19,446 nucleotides of DNA from Clostridia bacterium (lineage in GTDB: Bacteria; Bacillota; Clostridia; Oscillospirales; Acutalibacteraceae), in NCBI GenBank assembly GCA_900772705.1, contig CAAGRQ010000027.1, positions 1 to 19,446 on the forward strand, in the 5' to 3' direction. A model generated the notes under the pieces. That model searched no databases. It was not told the DNA's origin and worked only from the letters and a program-made list of their open reading frames with translations. The position numbers were made by a program, and so were the translations under genes. Position 1 is the first letter of the stretch. Every line of letters starts with the position of its first letter. Shown piece after piece: positions 7,301-12,981 of this stretch.

Positions 7301-8750
7301 TGAATTTTGCAATGCCGTTTTTATCGGTCACAGCATACTCGTTGACCTCAATGCCGGAGATCGATGTTCCGTAGAGGCGGAACTTCATGCCCTCGGTCAG
7401 CCCGTCATCGGCAGTCTTTTTGACTGTGAGGTCGCCGCGGCGGAGCTTGTTGCTGAAGTTGACGGTAGACACCTGACCGCTGACAACGGTTACACGGCGA
7501 ACCTCCTGCGGAATATATTTGTCATATTCGCTTTCGGTCACGGTGTAAACTCCGGGCTTGAGGTTGTCTACCTGAATCACACCGCCGTTTGCGGTTTTAA
7601 CGGTCTTGTCGATGCCGTTGCCCTGAATGCGGAATGTGATACCATCCACCTTGCCGTCCTCGCTGACCTTGACGATTTTGGCACTGCCGGGGATCAGCTC
7701 GTTGACAGCCTTAATGGTAATCGTGGCGTTCGGGGTGTTCTTGTTGAGTGTGACTGTCCATTCGGATTTTCCGTAAGCACGGTAGTCCTTCGGGAACACG
7801 GTTTCCTTGACGGTATAAGTGCCGAACGGGATCGGATCGGCAGCCTTGGCATAGCCGGAGGCATTGGTCGGGCCGATCTTGTATGCTTTACCCGTCTTTT
7901 GATTTGTGGCAACGAATACGGCTCCGGCAAGTGCCTTGCCGTTTTCATCGGTCTTTTTAACCTCCATAAAACCGTTTTCGATAAAGAGTTCGTCCGGAAG
8001 ATGATAATATCCGTTCGGCGTGGATGCCTTATCTCCGTTGGAGGAGTGTGCCATACCTTCGGTGGTGTTGATTTCGGGGCCTCTCTCATTACCTACATGG
8101 ATAATGAAGTGCTTGCCGTTATACACGCCTGCAAAAATAGCCGCATGGACATGGCTGCTTGAGCTGTTGCCGAAGATGATAATGTCGCCGGGAGTGAGCT
8201 TGGAATAGTCCACATTGCTCGGACTCGTGCCGACCTTTTCGACCTTACCCTGCGAGGCAAGCTTATTGAGCGCGTTCTGCCAAGTCACAACGGCCTGCGA
8301 GTTCGTTCCCGTAGCGTTGATGGCGTCGGTAATAAACTGCGTATCCACACCCTCAATGTTAGGCAGGTAGTTGCAAATATAGTAGGTCACGAAGCTTGCA
8401 CAGCAGAGACCGTATTGTTCGAACCTTGCAATATTCGGTGCTTTTCCCGTCACGGTCGAGGAATCGGAAACCGTTTCCTTACCCGTAAGCGAAGTGCTGT
8501 AATGAATATCCGAGAGGATACTCGGTGCATTGTTTTTCAATGCACCGCCGTAGTGTCCGGTCTGATAGATCGTGCCGTTATCCTTTTGCTTCTGTACATT
8601 GTAGCCCGTATAGGCAAGCGCTCTGACAATGGGGTTGTCGAGCATTTTGTCGGGGATGTCCGAGGCAGGTGCCGCAAACGCCGAAATCGGGAAAGCGCTG
8701 AGTACCATTACCAATGCAAGGAGCAAGGATAACAATTTCTTTCTGTTCAT
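4338..8750 (-). CDS. Cell-wall-anchored surface protein: NlpC/P60-like head, SpaA/Cna_B stalk, VaFE repeats, VPQTG anchor
   Basis: 1470 aa. A signal peptide (residues 1-27, cleaved after SAFA) is followed by a cysteine-peptidase/amidase-like domain at about 105-255: YGLCCASFVTYY gives Cys116/117, and SSSHVHAAIFAG gives His200/202, with GDIIIFGN before it. From residue 262 comes a long series of SpaA/Cna_B-like beta domains (repeated G.AF.V.D..G....., LPYGEYTVKQT, IPYGNWLVKELQPADGYLPN). Near the C-terminus are two VaFE-type repeats, each with TVSY..L..GKEY..KG, LMDK.TGK.F and HADIED..QTV. The end is a sorting signal: VPQTG at 1430-1434, a hydrophobic segment and RVKSRKDEDDE. SpaA and VaFE domains in this family often carry internal isopeptide or ester bonds. 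An AAAGGATGA ribosome site precedes the ATG. It probably promotes mating-pair contact and, through the head domain, may act on cell wall. Confidence 0.9.
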   Translation of the reverse strand: MNRKKLLSLLLALVMVLSAFPISAFAAPASDIPDKMLDNPIVRALAYTGYNVQKQKDNGTIYQTGHYGGALKNNAPSILSDIHYSTSLTGKETVSDSSTVTGKAPNIARFEQYGLCCASFVTYYICNYLPNIEGVDTQFITDAINATGTNSQAVVTWQNALNKLASQGKVEKVGTSPSNVDYSKLTPGDIIIFGNSSSSHVHAAIFAGVYNGKHFIIHVGNERGPEINTTEGMAHSSNGDKASTPNGYYHLPDELFIENGFMEVKKTDENGKALAGAVFVATNQKTGKAYKIGPTNASGYAKAADPIPFGTYTVKETVFPKDYRAYGKSEWTVTLNKNTPNATITIKAVNELIPGSAKIVKVSEDGKVDGITFRIQGNGIDKTVKTANGGVIQVDNLKPGVYTVTESEYDKYIPQEVRRVTVVSGQVSTVNFSNKLRRGDLTVKKTADDGLTEGMKFRLYGTSISGIEVNEYAVTDKNGIAKFKNVLIGTGYTLEEVDTPTRYVVPDKQTAAIEWNKVTNKSFDNVLKKFNVTVTKSDSEKGLPQGDASLAGAKYGIYKGNQLIDTYTTDANGQFTTKYYICGDDWSLKEISPSEGYLLNTESQHIGAEAKLYTVEYNLAKPLDSLENVIKGKITVIKHCDDGSTKIETPEKGAEFEVYLAASGSYENAKETERDILVCDENGFAETKDLPYGEYTVKQTKGWEGKELLAPFNVFVKENGETYRFLINNATFEALIEIVKKDAETGKIIPAAGIGFKVRNTDTGEYIVQHINYPTPVDIDTYYTDVTGKLMMPEKLPYGNYEIIEQCTAYGYVLDSAPIAFKVDGSKTIVTVEKHNMPQKGIVNISKSGEVFFSAVESDGVYSFVFADKGLAGAVYEITAAEDIITPDGTLRYAKGAVVDTVTTDENGSATSKPLYLGKYTVRETKAPYGMVLNDEAKSVELTYAGETVKLTETSAEFYNERQKAEVSLSKILGKDETFGIGNNGEILSVQFGLYAAEDLTAADGSVIPKDGLLEVANCNENGNISFKTDIPVGAKLYVKEIATDSHYILSDEKYPVTFDYAGQDAALVEIKANGGEAIKNDILYGSVKGLKIDRETEAVIAGAKFGLFRSGETEFTAESAILTVESGEDGVFTFENIPYGNWLVKELQPADGYLPNEEIYPVRIGENGQTIGITVVNDRIPEIKTTATVDGEKEICATEVFTLADTVSYSHLIPGKEYVLKGALMDKNTGKAFTENGEAVTAETVFTPETPNGTVTVSFTFDSRLIKENTSLVVFETLYKDGKELAVHADIEDEDQTVKVTVPEIGTKATVNGEKSATTKGDITIEDTVSYKNLTVGKEYTVKGILMDKATGKPFLVNGKEVISEVTFTAEKKDGEITVRFTFDGSAVTKQTDIVVFEMLYRDGVEIAAHADIEDGGQTVTLTPPAPPVPQTGDNSNLGFWIGLGAVALGGIIAVVIIRVKSRKDEDDE
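4480..5200 (-). repeat. Two tandem VaFE-type protein repeats (coding)
   Basis: Two neighbouring units of about 115-120 codons at the 3' end of the surface-protein gene (boundaries approximate). Unit 1 has LADTVSYSHLIPGKEYVLKG, MDKNTGKAFTENGEAV, VVFETLYKDGKELAVHADIE and DEDQTV. Unit 2 has IEDTVSYKNLTVGKEYTVKG, MDKATGKPFLVNGKEV, VVFEMLYRDGVEIAAHADIE and DGGQTV. They have clearly diverged, so the duplication is not recent. The conserved Gln before TV is the residue that forms an ester bond with a Thr in related domains; this is inferred from family knowledge. Confidence 0.75.
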
Positions 8751-8780
8751 ATTGACTCATCCTTTCAAGTTTGATTGTAT

Positions 8781-8817
8781 AAAAAAAGAACGCCTGATTT
8801 TATCAAGCGTTCTTTTT
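8781..8817 (-). terminator. Rho-independent terminator after the CAP lipoprotein gene
   Basis: On the minus strand the sequence AAAAAGAACGC TTGAT, loop AAA, then ATCAG GCGTTCTTTTT folds into a 16-bp stem with one G-U pair and runs on into a T tract. It begins 16 nt after the CAP gene stop. A-rich bases on the other side could let it act in both directions. A weak promoter-like pair (TTGATA, 19-base gap, TATACA at 8781-8776) overlaps it and could serve the surface-protein gene. Confidence 0.9.
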
Positions 8818-8833
8818 GGAGTATATCGGGCGG

Positions 8834-9676
8834 TTATCCGCCGTAGTTTTGGCTGCTTACGCATACGCAGCAGTACCATGTGCCGCCTTTGTAAGTGATG
8901 CCGACCGCCATGTAGGTGTATTCGGCACTTCCCACATAGCGCCAATGGCCTGCACTGTTCTTGAAGCCGTTTGCTATTTTATCGGCTATCTCGTCTGCCG
9001 TACCCGTCCAATTTCCTTTGGCGGCGGCTTCGGCATTGTATCCTCGGTAGTAGCTTGCTTCAGGCATTCCGCAGTCCGACATATCTACATATTCTCCGTA
9101 TTTCAATACGGTGCAGGCGTCGGGGCTTGATTCATGCGAGAAGTTTGTTATAAGCTGTTCTGATCGATAGGTTGCGACCTTGCCGAGTCCGGGGAGGATG
9201 GTTGCAGCCGGTGAGCCTTGGGATTGCCTTAGTGCATTTATCTTTTCTGCCGTTTTCCTTGCCACATCGTTGGCGGTAGGTGTTTCGGCAGGAGCTTCGG
9301 GCTTTTCTGTGGGTGCAGGCGTCTGCGGTTTTTCCTCGGCAGGCTTCGGAGCTTCCGTCTGCTTGGACGGTGTCTTGGTCTGCTGGTTTGATTCGGCAGG
9401 CTTTTTGGTGTCTGCCTTACTGCCACTGTCGGCAGGGGCATTGCCTTCGGCCTGTTCTTTTTCTGCTGTGGATTCGTCTGACTTTGATTCGCTGTCAGCA
9501 GGCAGGCTGCTCTCGGCGGTCGGCTCGGAAGCGTTGTCCGTTACCGTTGCCGTGATGCCGCTTTCCGTGCTTGTAGGATCGCTGCCTGTATTTTCCGTCT
9601 TATCCGCACCGCATCCCGCAAGGCTCAGTGTGATCAGTCCTGCGAGGAGGGCTGCGAGCATTTTCGTCTTTCTCAT
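8834..9676 (-). CDS. Secreted lipoprotein with C-terminal CAP (SCP/PR-1) domain
   Basis: 280 aa from the ATG at 9676, which has AGAGGTGG about five bases upstream; the in-frame GTG at 9685 is less likely. Residues 1-22 are a lipoprotein signal (MLAALLAGLITLSLAGC) with lipobox LAGC and lipidated Cys22. Residues 23-135 form a low-complexity Ser/Thr/Glu/Pro/Lys spacer, probably crossing the wall. From about 136 a CAP-like domain follows (ARKTAEKINALRQSQG; YRSEQLITNFSHESS; NSAGHWRYVGSAEYTYMAVG; TWYCCVCVSSQNYGG). The final N-S-A-GHW and YTYMAVG motifs are typical of bacterial CAP proteins, whose biochemical role is mostly unknown. The gene is bounded by hairpins on both sides. A weak promoter candidate (TGGACT, 16 bases, TATCCT; 9723-9696) lies directly upstream. 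Confidence 0.88.
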   Translation of the reverse strand: MRKTKMLAALLAGLITLSLAGCGADKTENTGSDPTSTESGITATVTDNASEPTAESSLPADSESKSDESTAEKEQAEGNAPADSGSKADTKKPAESNQQTKTPSKQTEAPKPAEEKPQTPAPTEKPEAPAETPTANDVARKTAEKINALRQSQGSPAATILPGLGKVATYRSEQLITNFSHESSPDACTVLKYGEYVDMSDCGMPEASYYRGYNAEAAAKGNWTGTADEIADKIANGFKNSAGHWRYVGSAEYTYMAVGITYKGGTWYCCVCVSSQNYGG

Positions 9677-9704
9677 ATTTACCACCTCTACCTACAGGAT
9701 ACCG

Positions 9705-9745
9705 AAAAAATTCAGAAAGTCCAGCGAAATCTGCACTTTTCAGAA
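9705..9745 (-). terminator. Imperfect hairpin terminator after the SpoVG-like gene
   Basis: On the minus strand TTCTGAAAAGTGCAG, loop ATTTCG, CTGGACTTTCTGAA forms a stem with mismatches and one bulge, followed at once by TTTTTT. It starts five bases after the stop of the SpoVG-like gene, the usual place for a factor-independent terminator. The imperfect stem suggests some read-through into the CAP gene. Confidence 0.65.
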
Positions 9746-9750
9746 AAAAG

Positions 9751-10113
9751 TCACATCTTTTGTGCAAGGCTTTCGTCCTCATCGGGTAATTCGTCCTCGG
9801 ATTCCTCCAGAGCTTCACGGTAAGCGCCGAGGACGGCGTCGTTAAGACTCTGCCTTGCCTCATCGGTGAGGGCGAAGGCAATGTCGGAATATTTTGTTTC
9901 GCCGCTGCTGGTTTTGTAGGAGCGAAAGGGCATCCGGGCGAACATCCCTTTCTGACCGTCCACCACGGCGATGTCCTTAATAACGAACGCGCCGCCGATA
10001 TTCGCGCTGGCATACGCCTTAACCGTGGCATTTTCACGCTCGATCATGCGGTCGATTTTGGCGCTGACAGGGATTTTGGATTTCGTTGCGTTATTGGTTT
10101 TCTTGGTTGCCAT
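9751..10113 (-). CDS. SpoVG family protein
   Basis: 120 aa. Residues 13-100 match the SpoVG plan: IDRMIERENATVKAYASANI, FVIKDIAVVDGQKGMFARMP, and YSDIAFALTDEARQSLNDAV. SpoVG proteins are small nucleic-acid-binding regulators. Relative to chromosomal SpoVG this copy has a basic N-terminal extension (MATKKTNNATKSK) and a long acidic C-terminus, SEDELPDEDESLAQKM. AGGAGG sits about eight bases upstream of the ATG. It is the last gene before a hairpin terminator and is probably co-transcribed with the DUF3849 and AbrB-like genes. A role in regulating the element is inferred. Confidence 0.85.
   Translation of the reverse strand: MATKKTNNATKSKIPVSAKIDRMIERENATVKAYASANIGGAFVIKDIAVVDGQKGMFARMPFRSYKTSSGETKYSDIAFALTDEARQSLNDAVLGAYREALEESEDELPDEDESLAQKM
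9769..9786 (-). repeat. 18-base tail repeat, copy in the SpoVG-like gene
   Basis: On the minus strand CCCGATGAGGACGAAAGC, coding PDEDES near the C-terminus. The same 18 bases occur at 12658-12675 in an unrelated gene in the same reading frame. Part of it (13 bases, CCCGATGAGGACG) occurs at 10159-10171 in the DUF3849 gene. Confidence 0.8.
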
Positions 10114-10129
10114 AGTTAATTCCTCCTGA

Positions 10130-10876
10130 TTACATATTCATTGTCATGGTCATGCCGCCGTCCTCATCGGGTTCGTCGGCAAGGTCGTCGGCTTCAAGAT
10201 GTTTCTGCGTATTTTCCTTTGCCCATTCGGGGATGAGCTCCTCTTTCAGTGCGCCCACAAAATCCGTGCGGCGGTAATAGGTTTTTTCTCCGTCCGACAC
10301 ATGGAATCCGAACACCTTCGTACCGAGAGAATCCGGGCGGCAGCCGTTGCCGTGGGTGGCGTAGAACAACTGATTCTGCGGCGTTTTGCACTCGTCCTTG
10401 AGAACGGACGGATTCAGTACAAGTATGCGATCGGTATAGTCGAGCTGTCCGCTGCGCTCACTGTCACACTGACTGCCGTCATATAATCCGAGTTTATCCC
10501 ACTGTCGCCTTGTGTCGGAGACAAAGAGATTGACAAGCCCCGGATGACTGCGCACACAGTATTGCCATGCGTTTTCCTTGTCCATAACGGAAAAGCGCCG
10601 CGCCCATTTTTTGTTGTCCTCGGAGTATCTGCCGTCATGGGTTCCTTGGCGCACGGTGGCGGCGAGTACGAAGTTGACACGGTCAAAGCCGTAGCGGTCG
10701 ATAATTTCCTTGGCACAGGATTTAAGGCACTGACCGTCATAGTGTTCGTCAATGGCTCTTTCAATGGCACGGGCGCAGTCGCAGTTTTCGAGGTAGCTTT
10801 CACGCCATTCGTCCTTTTCATCCCATTCCGCAGCTTCCTTGAGAGAATAGAGATATAACGGCTTATGCTCCGGCAT
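10130..10876 (-). CDS. DUF3849 family protein
   Basis: 248 aa starting MPEHKPLYLYSLKEAAEWDE. The ATG at 10876 follows GCAGGTGG by five bases; a longer frame to 10924 would overlap the previous gene more and lacks a ribosome site. The N-terminal half (LYSLKEAAEW...; ENCDCARAIERAIDEHYDGQ; FVLAATVRQGTHDGRYSEDN) matches what I recall for DUF3849. The second half (NLFVSDTRRQWDKLGLYDGS; QLFYATHGNGCRPDSLGTKV; YRRTDFVGALKEELIPEW) is also conserved-looking but of unknown function. There is no signal peptide. It ends PDEDGGMTMTMNM, one of the acidic and Met-rich tails seen in this region. It overlaps the AbrB-like gene by 14 nt. Confidence 0.75.
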   Translation of the reverse strand: MPEHKPLYLYSLKEAAEWDEKDEWRESYLENCDCARAIERAIDEHYDGQCLKSCAKEIIDRYGFDRVNFVLAATVRQGTHDGRYSEDNKKWARRFSVMDKENAWQYCVRSHPGLVNLFVSDTRRQWDKLGLYDGSQCDSERSGQLDYTDRILVLNPSVLKDECKTPQNQLFYATHGNGCRPDSLGTKVFGFHVSDGEKTYYRRTDFVGALKEELIPEWAKENTQKHLEADDLADEPDEDGGMTMTMNM

Positions 10877-11174
10877 TGTGTCCACCTGCTTTCTGTTCAG
10901 CCCACTTGACGGACAAATGAACAAGGGCTACACGCTGCTGTTCAGCAGAGAGGCTGTCGAGGAAATCCTCAAGCGTCATCTCGGCTTCCTTGTCGGCGGT
11001 CTTGGTGCCGGAGCAGTTATCGCAGATCTTTTCACGCTTGACGGTGACAGTTCTGCCGTCCGGTGATTCGGTGAAGGACAGCACATCGTTATAGGTGAAG
11101 CCCACACGCTGTCTGATCTCAAACGGGATAGTGATGCGCCCTCTTTTGCCAAGGACACGGTATAGCTTTGTCAT
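10863..11174 (-). CDS. AbrB/SpoVT-type DNA-binding regulator
   Basis: 103 aa from the ATG at 11174, one base after the stop of the preceding gene, with GAGG about nine bases upstream. Residues 1-48 form a swapped-hairpin AbrB domain (YRVLGKRGRITIPFEIRQRV, YNDVLSFTESPDGRTVTV). A CDNC pair at Cys51/Cys54 could bind metal. The C-terminal part (MTLEDFLDSLSAEQQRVALV) is helical. AbrB-type proteins bind DNA as dimers and often control transition-state or plasmid genes. It probably regulates this operon or the transfer genes; no target site was identified. Confidence 0.85.
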   Translation of the reverse strand: MTKLYRVLGKRGRITIPFEIRQRVGFTYNDVLSFTESPDGRTVTVKREKICDNCSGTKTADKEAEMTLEDFLDSLSAEQQRVALVHLSVKWAEQKAGGHNAGA

Positions 11175-11175
11175 A

Positions 11176-11436
11176 TCAGTTCGCCTCGCTTTCATCGCAA
11201 TTATCGCTGCAAGGGCAGTCCTCACAGTCGCCGTCACAGTCCATGTCGGCAATGGGGCAGTTTTCGCAATCGCTGTCACAGACGATGTCCTTCGGATCGT
11301 CGATGTTTTCAATGACGATCTTATGTCCGTCTGCGTACATCTGCATGGGATCACCCTCGAACATTCCGGCTTCGAGGAACAGCTCGGCAGGCACGGGAAG
11401 CATAATGATTTCGTTTTTTATCTTTTTATTCTGCAT
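11176..11436 (-). CDS. AbrB-like small protein with eight-cysteine tail
   Basis: 86 aa, with AAAGGAG upstream of the ATG. Residues 1-45 (IKNEIIMLPVPAELFLEAGM, MQMYADGHKIVIENI) resemble an AbrB-type fold: a strand, the P-x-P helix cap, then a DGHKIVIE hairpin. Residues 53-80 hold eight cysteines (53, 57, 60, 67, 71, 74, 76, 80), including two copies of CDxDCExCP (CDSDCENCP and CDGDCEDCP), separated by acidic residues. This looks like a metal-binding tail. It overlaps the end of the adenine methyltransferase gene by 19 nt and directly precedes a second AbrB-type gene, so the two may form a heteromeric regulator. That pairing and any metal sensing are inference. Confidence 0.8.
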   Translation of the reverse strand: MQNKKIKNEIIMLPVPAELFLEAGMFEGDPMQMYADGHKIVIENIDDPKDIVCDSDCENCPIADMDCDGDCEDCPCSDNCDESEAN

Positions 11437-12401
11437 ACGATGTTCTCCTTTAATATTTTTTCGTAGTCGAGTGGCTTGTCGCCTACATCGAATAAGGTGA
11501 GCTGGTGAGGCTGCTGCCGTTCACGCTCAAAGAGGTCATAATTGGCAACGAGCAATTCGGGGAATTCTTTGCCGGCCTCGTATTTCTGCGCCATGCTATG
11601 CACCCGTTTGAAGTCAAAAAAGTTATATTCCTTATATAACTCCCTGATTTCGGGACAGTCATTATAGGACAGCAGGAATTTGCCTTTCATACCCGCAAGA
11701 GCGTGGTAGAGCCGCAGATGATCCTCCCATGTGAAGCCGCAGTCATACACATATTCGCTTGTGAAGTACGGCGGATCGCAGTAGGTGAAGGTCGTCGGTC
11801 GGTCATAGTGTTTTATAAGGGTTTCGAAGTCCTGGTTTTCAATGACCACATTCTCGCACCGCTTGGCAAAATCCTGCACGAGCGCAAACAGCGTTCTGAG
11901 CGAAAACGGCTGACAGGCAAAGGACTTGCATCCGCTGGAATAACTGTAGCGAATGAGCTTTAGGAACATGGCAGCACGGCGAAGGTCGTGATCGTTCCTT
12001 GCCGCCGAATACAGCGTCCGCACTTCCTTGGCGGTCACTTCGGGCAGCAGTATTTCCGTGAGGTCAAGCTGCGCCTTTAGGTAGTCCTCGGTGAATTCCT
12101 CTTTTTCGAAGAACTTTTTCAGCACGGCAAAATCGTCACGGGAATTGAGGCTTAAAAAGCCCAGCTCTCGTATGAACTCCATCGGGCGGTCACGCATACA
12201 GCGGAACAGATTGACGAGGTTGTGGTTGTAATCGTTGAACACCTCGAACTTGTCCGGCACGGGCTTTCCGAGCAGTACCGCACCGGAGCCGCCGAACGGC
12301 TCAACATAGCGGTCACAGCCTACGGGAAACAAGGCATACAGGATATGGAGGATAGAGGTTTTGTTGCCTATCCATGTTACAGGGGATTTTATTTTGATCA
12401 C
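11418..12401 (-). CDS. DNA adenine-N6 methyltransferase, D12 (Dam) class
   Basis: About 327 aa. It has the AdoMet-binding motif EPFGGSGAVLLGKP (residues 34-47), preceded by SPVTWIGNKTSIL, and the catalytic DPPY (209-212, in FTYCDPPYFTSEYVYD), followed by GKFLLSYNDCPEIRELY. The order of motifs fits the D12/Dam class. The target sequence cannot be read from the protein. No restriction endonuclease is next to it, so it is an orphan enzyme, probably shielding the element from host restriction or affecting its own regulation. The first in-frame start is GTG 12401 with no spaced ribosome site; ATA 12392 sits five bases after GAGGTGA and aligns with a more usual length (KSPVTWIG). The start region lies in an inverted repeat. 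Confidence 0.9.
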   Translation of the reverse strand: MIKIKSPVTWIGNKTSILHILYALFPVGCDRYVEPFGGSGAVLLGKPVPDKFEVFNDYNHNLVNLFRCMRDRPMEFIRELGFLSLNSRDDFAVLKKFFEKEEFTEDYLKAQLDLTEILLPEVTAKEVRTLYSAARNDHDLRRAAMFLKLIRYSYSSGCKSFACQPFSLRTLFALVQDFAKRCENVVIENQDFETLIKHYDRPTTFTYCDPPYFTSEYVYDCGFTWEDHLRLYHALAGMKGKFLLSYNDCPEIRELYKEYNFFDFKRVHSMAQKYEAGKEFPELLVANYDLFERERQQPHQLTLFDVGDKPLDYEKILKENIVCRIKR

Positions 12402-12420
12402 CTCACTTTGAGGCGGTCAA
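12394..12420 (-). promoter_or_regulatory. Inverted repeat covering the ribosome site and start of the adenine methyltransferase
   Basis: On the minus strand TTGACCGCCTCA, loop AAG, TGAGGTGATCAA makes a 12-bp stem with a single C-A mismatch and one G-U pair. The 3' arm contains the GAGGTGA ribosome site and the GTG codon at 12401. In RNA this hairpin would hide the ribosome site; as DNA it is a dyad that could bind a regulator. It lies 14 nt after the terminator hairpin's T tract. The palindrome is seen directly, and its function is inferred. Confidence 0.6.
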
Positions 12421-12433
12421 CCGTTCCGAAAAC

Positions 12434-12474
12434 AAAAAAGCGGTATCTTTCGTTTTCAAAACGATTGATACCGC
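12434..12474 (-). terminator. Strong hairpin terminator of the right-hand gene cluster
   Basis: On the minus strand GCGGTATC, internal loop AA, TCGTTT, loop TGA, AAACGA, internal loop AA, GATACCGC is followed directly by TTTTTT. Both arms pair perfectly. It starts 15 nt after the stop of the 48-aa gene and separates the ArdA-like/m5C methyltransferase cluster from the adenine methyltransferase unit. Confidence 0.9.
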
Positions 12475-12488
12475 CGTGGATTTATTGC

Positions 12489-12635
12489 TTATTCTGTTTT
12501 GGCTCTCTCTTTGGCACGGAGCCTGCGTATCTCGTCCTCATAGTCGTTGATGCGGTTGATCTGCATACATCCGAGTATGCAGAAGCTGATGCAACCGCCG
12601 AGGAGCAGGCCGATTATGAGCATGGCGATCTCCAT
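12489..12635 (-). CDS. Small single-pass membrane protein (DUF3789-like)
   Basis: 48 aa starting MEIAMLIIGLLLGGCISFCI. The ATG has GGGAGG eight bases upstream, and that ribosome site is formed by the last codons of the preceding gene, whose stop is one base away. Residues 3-24 are a membrane helix with a G-L-L-L-G-G motif. The remainder (MQINRINDYEDEIRRLRAKE) is a charged cytoplasmic helix. The design resembles DUF3789 peptides that recur in clostridial mobile elements; their role is unknown. It is the last gene before the terminator. Confidence 0.7.
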   Translation of the reverse strand: MEIAMLIIGLLLGGCISFCILGCMQINRINDYEDEIRRLRAKERAKTE

Positions 12636-12636
12636 T

Positions 12637-12981
12637 CTACATTCCTCCCATCGTTATGCTTTCGTCCTCATCGGGAAACAGCTCGGCGGTTCGGACAGCG
12701 TCCTCGCCGAGTCCTCGGAGCAGTCTGTTGAAGTCCTCAATGTCGCAGCAGGAGCGGATACCGTAATCGGCACACAAATCTCTGTAATAGCTGAGCTCCA
12801 TGCCATCTCTGTCCATGAGGATATTTTCATTCAGTTCGAGCCATGCCTTTTGCTTTTCCCAACATACGCAAAGCGAGGTCGGGAAACCGCCTGTTTGGTC
12901 GCACTGAAAATCCGGCGAAGTATAGACCTCGTCGGATGCGTAAAGCTCTGCGGTTTTCTTTTGCAGTTCGTCATAGGTCAT
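12637..12981 (-). CDS. Hypothetical protein with acidic/MGGM tail
   Basis: 114 aa starting MTYDELQKKTAELYASDEVY. I do not recognise the family. It has six cysteines (PDFQCDQTGG, SLCVCWEKQK, DLCADYG, RSCCDIEDF), a Trp-containing middle part and a helical end (DFNRLLRGLGEDAVRTAELF). No signal peptide or membrane segment is present. It finishes FPDEDESITMGGM. The coding bases for PDEDES are identical over 18 nt to those in the SpoVG-like gene, and the ATG GGA GGA ATG codons supply the ribosome site of the next gene. Its ATG overlaps the previous stop by 4 nt. Confidence 0.7.
   Translation of the reverse strand: MTYDELQKKTAELYASDEVYTSPDFQCDQTGGFPTSLCVCWEKQKAWLELNENILMDRDGMELSYYRDLCADYGIRSCCDIEDFNRLLRGLGEDAVRTAELFPDEDESITMGGM
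12658..12675 (-). repeat. 18-base tail repeat, copy in the 114-aa gene
   Basis: Identical at all 18 bases to 9769-9786 and in the same frame (PDEDES), followed here by ITMGGM. The host genes share no other visible similarity. Confidence 0.8.

Noticed and set aside
6246..8162. 638-codon open frame on the plus strand opposite the surface protein
   Set aside because: It lies entirely antisense to a gene with clear domains, has no recognisable motif and no ribosome site. Long antisense frames are common opposite repetitive coding sequence.
10877..10924. Longer start for the DUF3849 protein
   Set aside because: The family-like sequence begins at MPEHKPLYLYS, directly after GCAGGTGG; the extension overlaps the AbrB-like gene further.
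11176..11436. CRISPR-like or short tandem repeat in the Cys-rich coding region
   Set aside because: The DNA repetition comes from two CDxDCExCP coding units with no regular spacers; it is a protein repeat.
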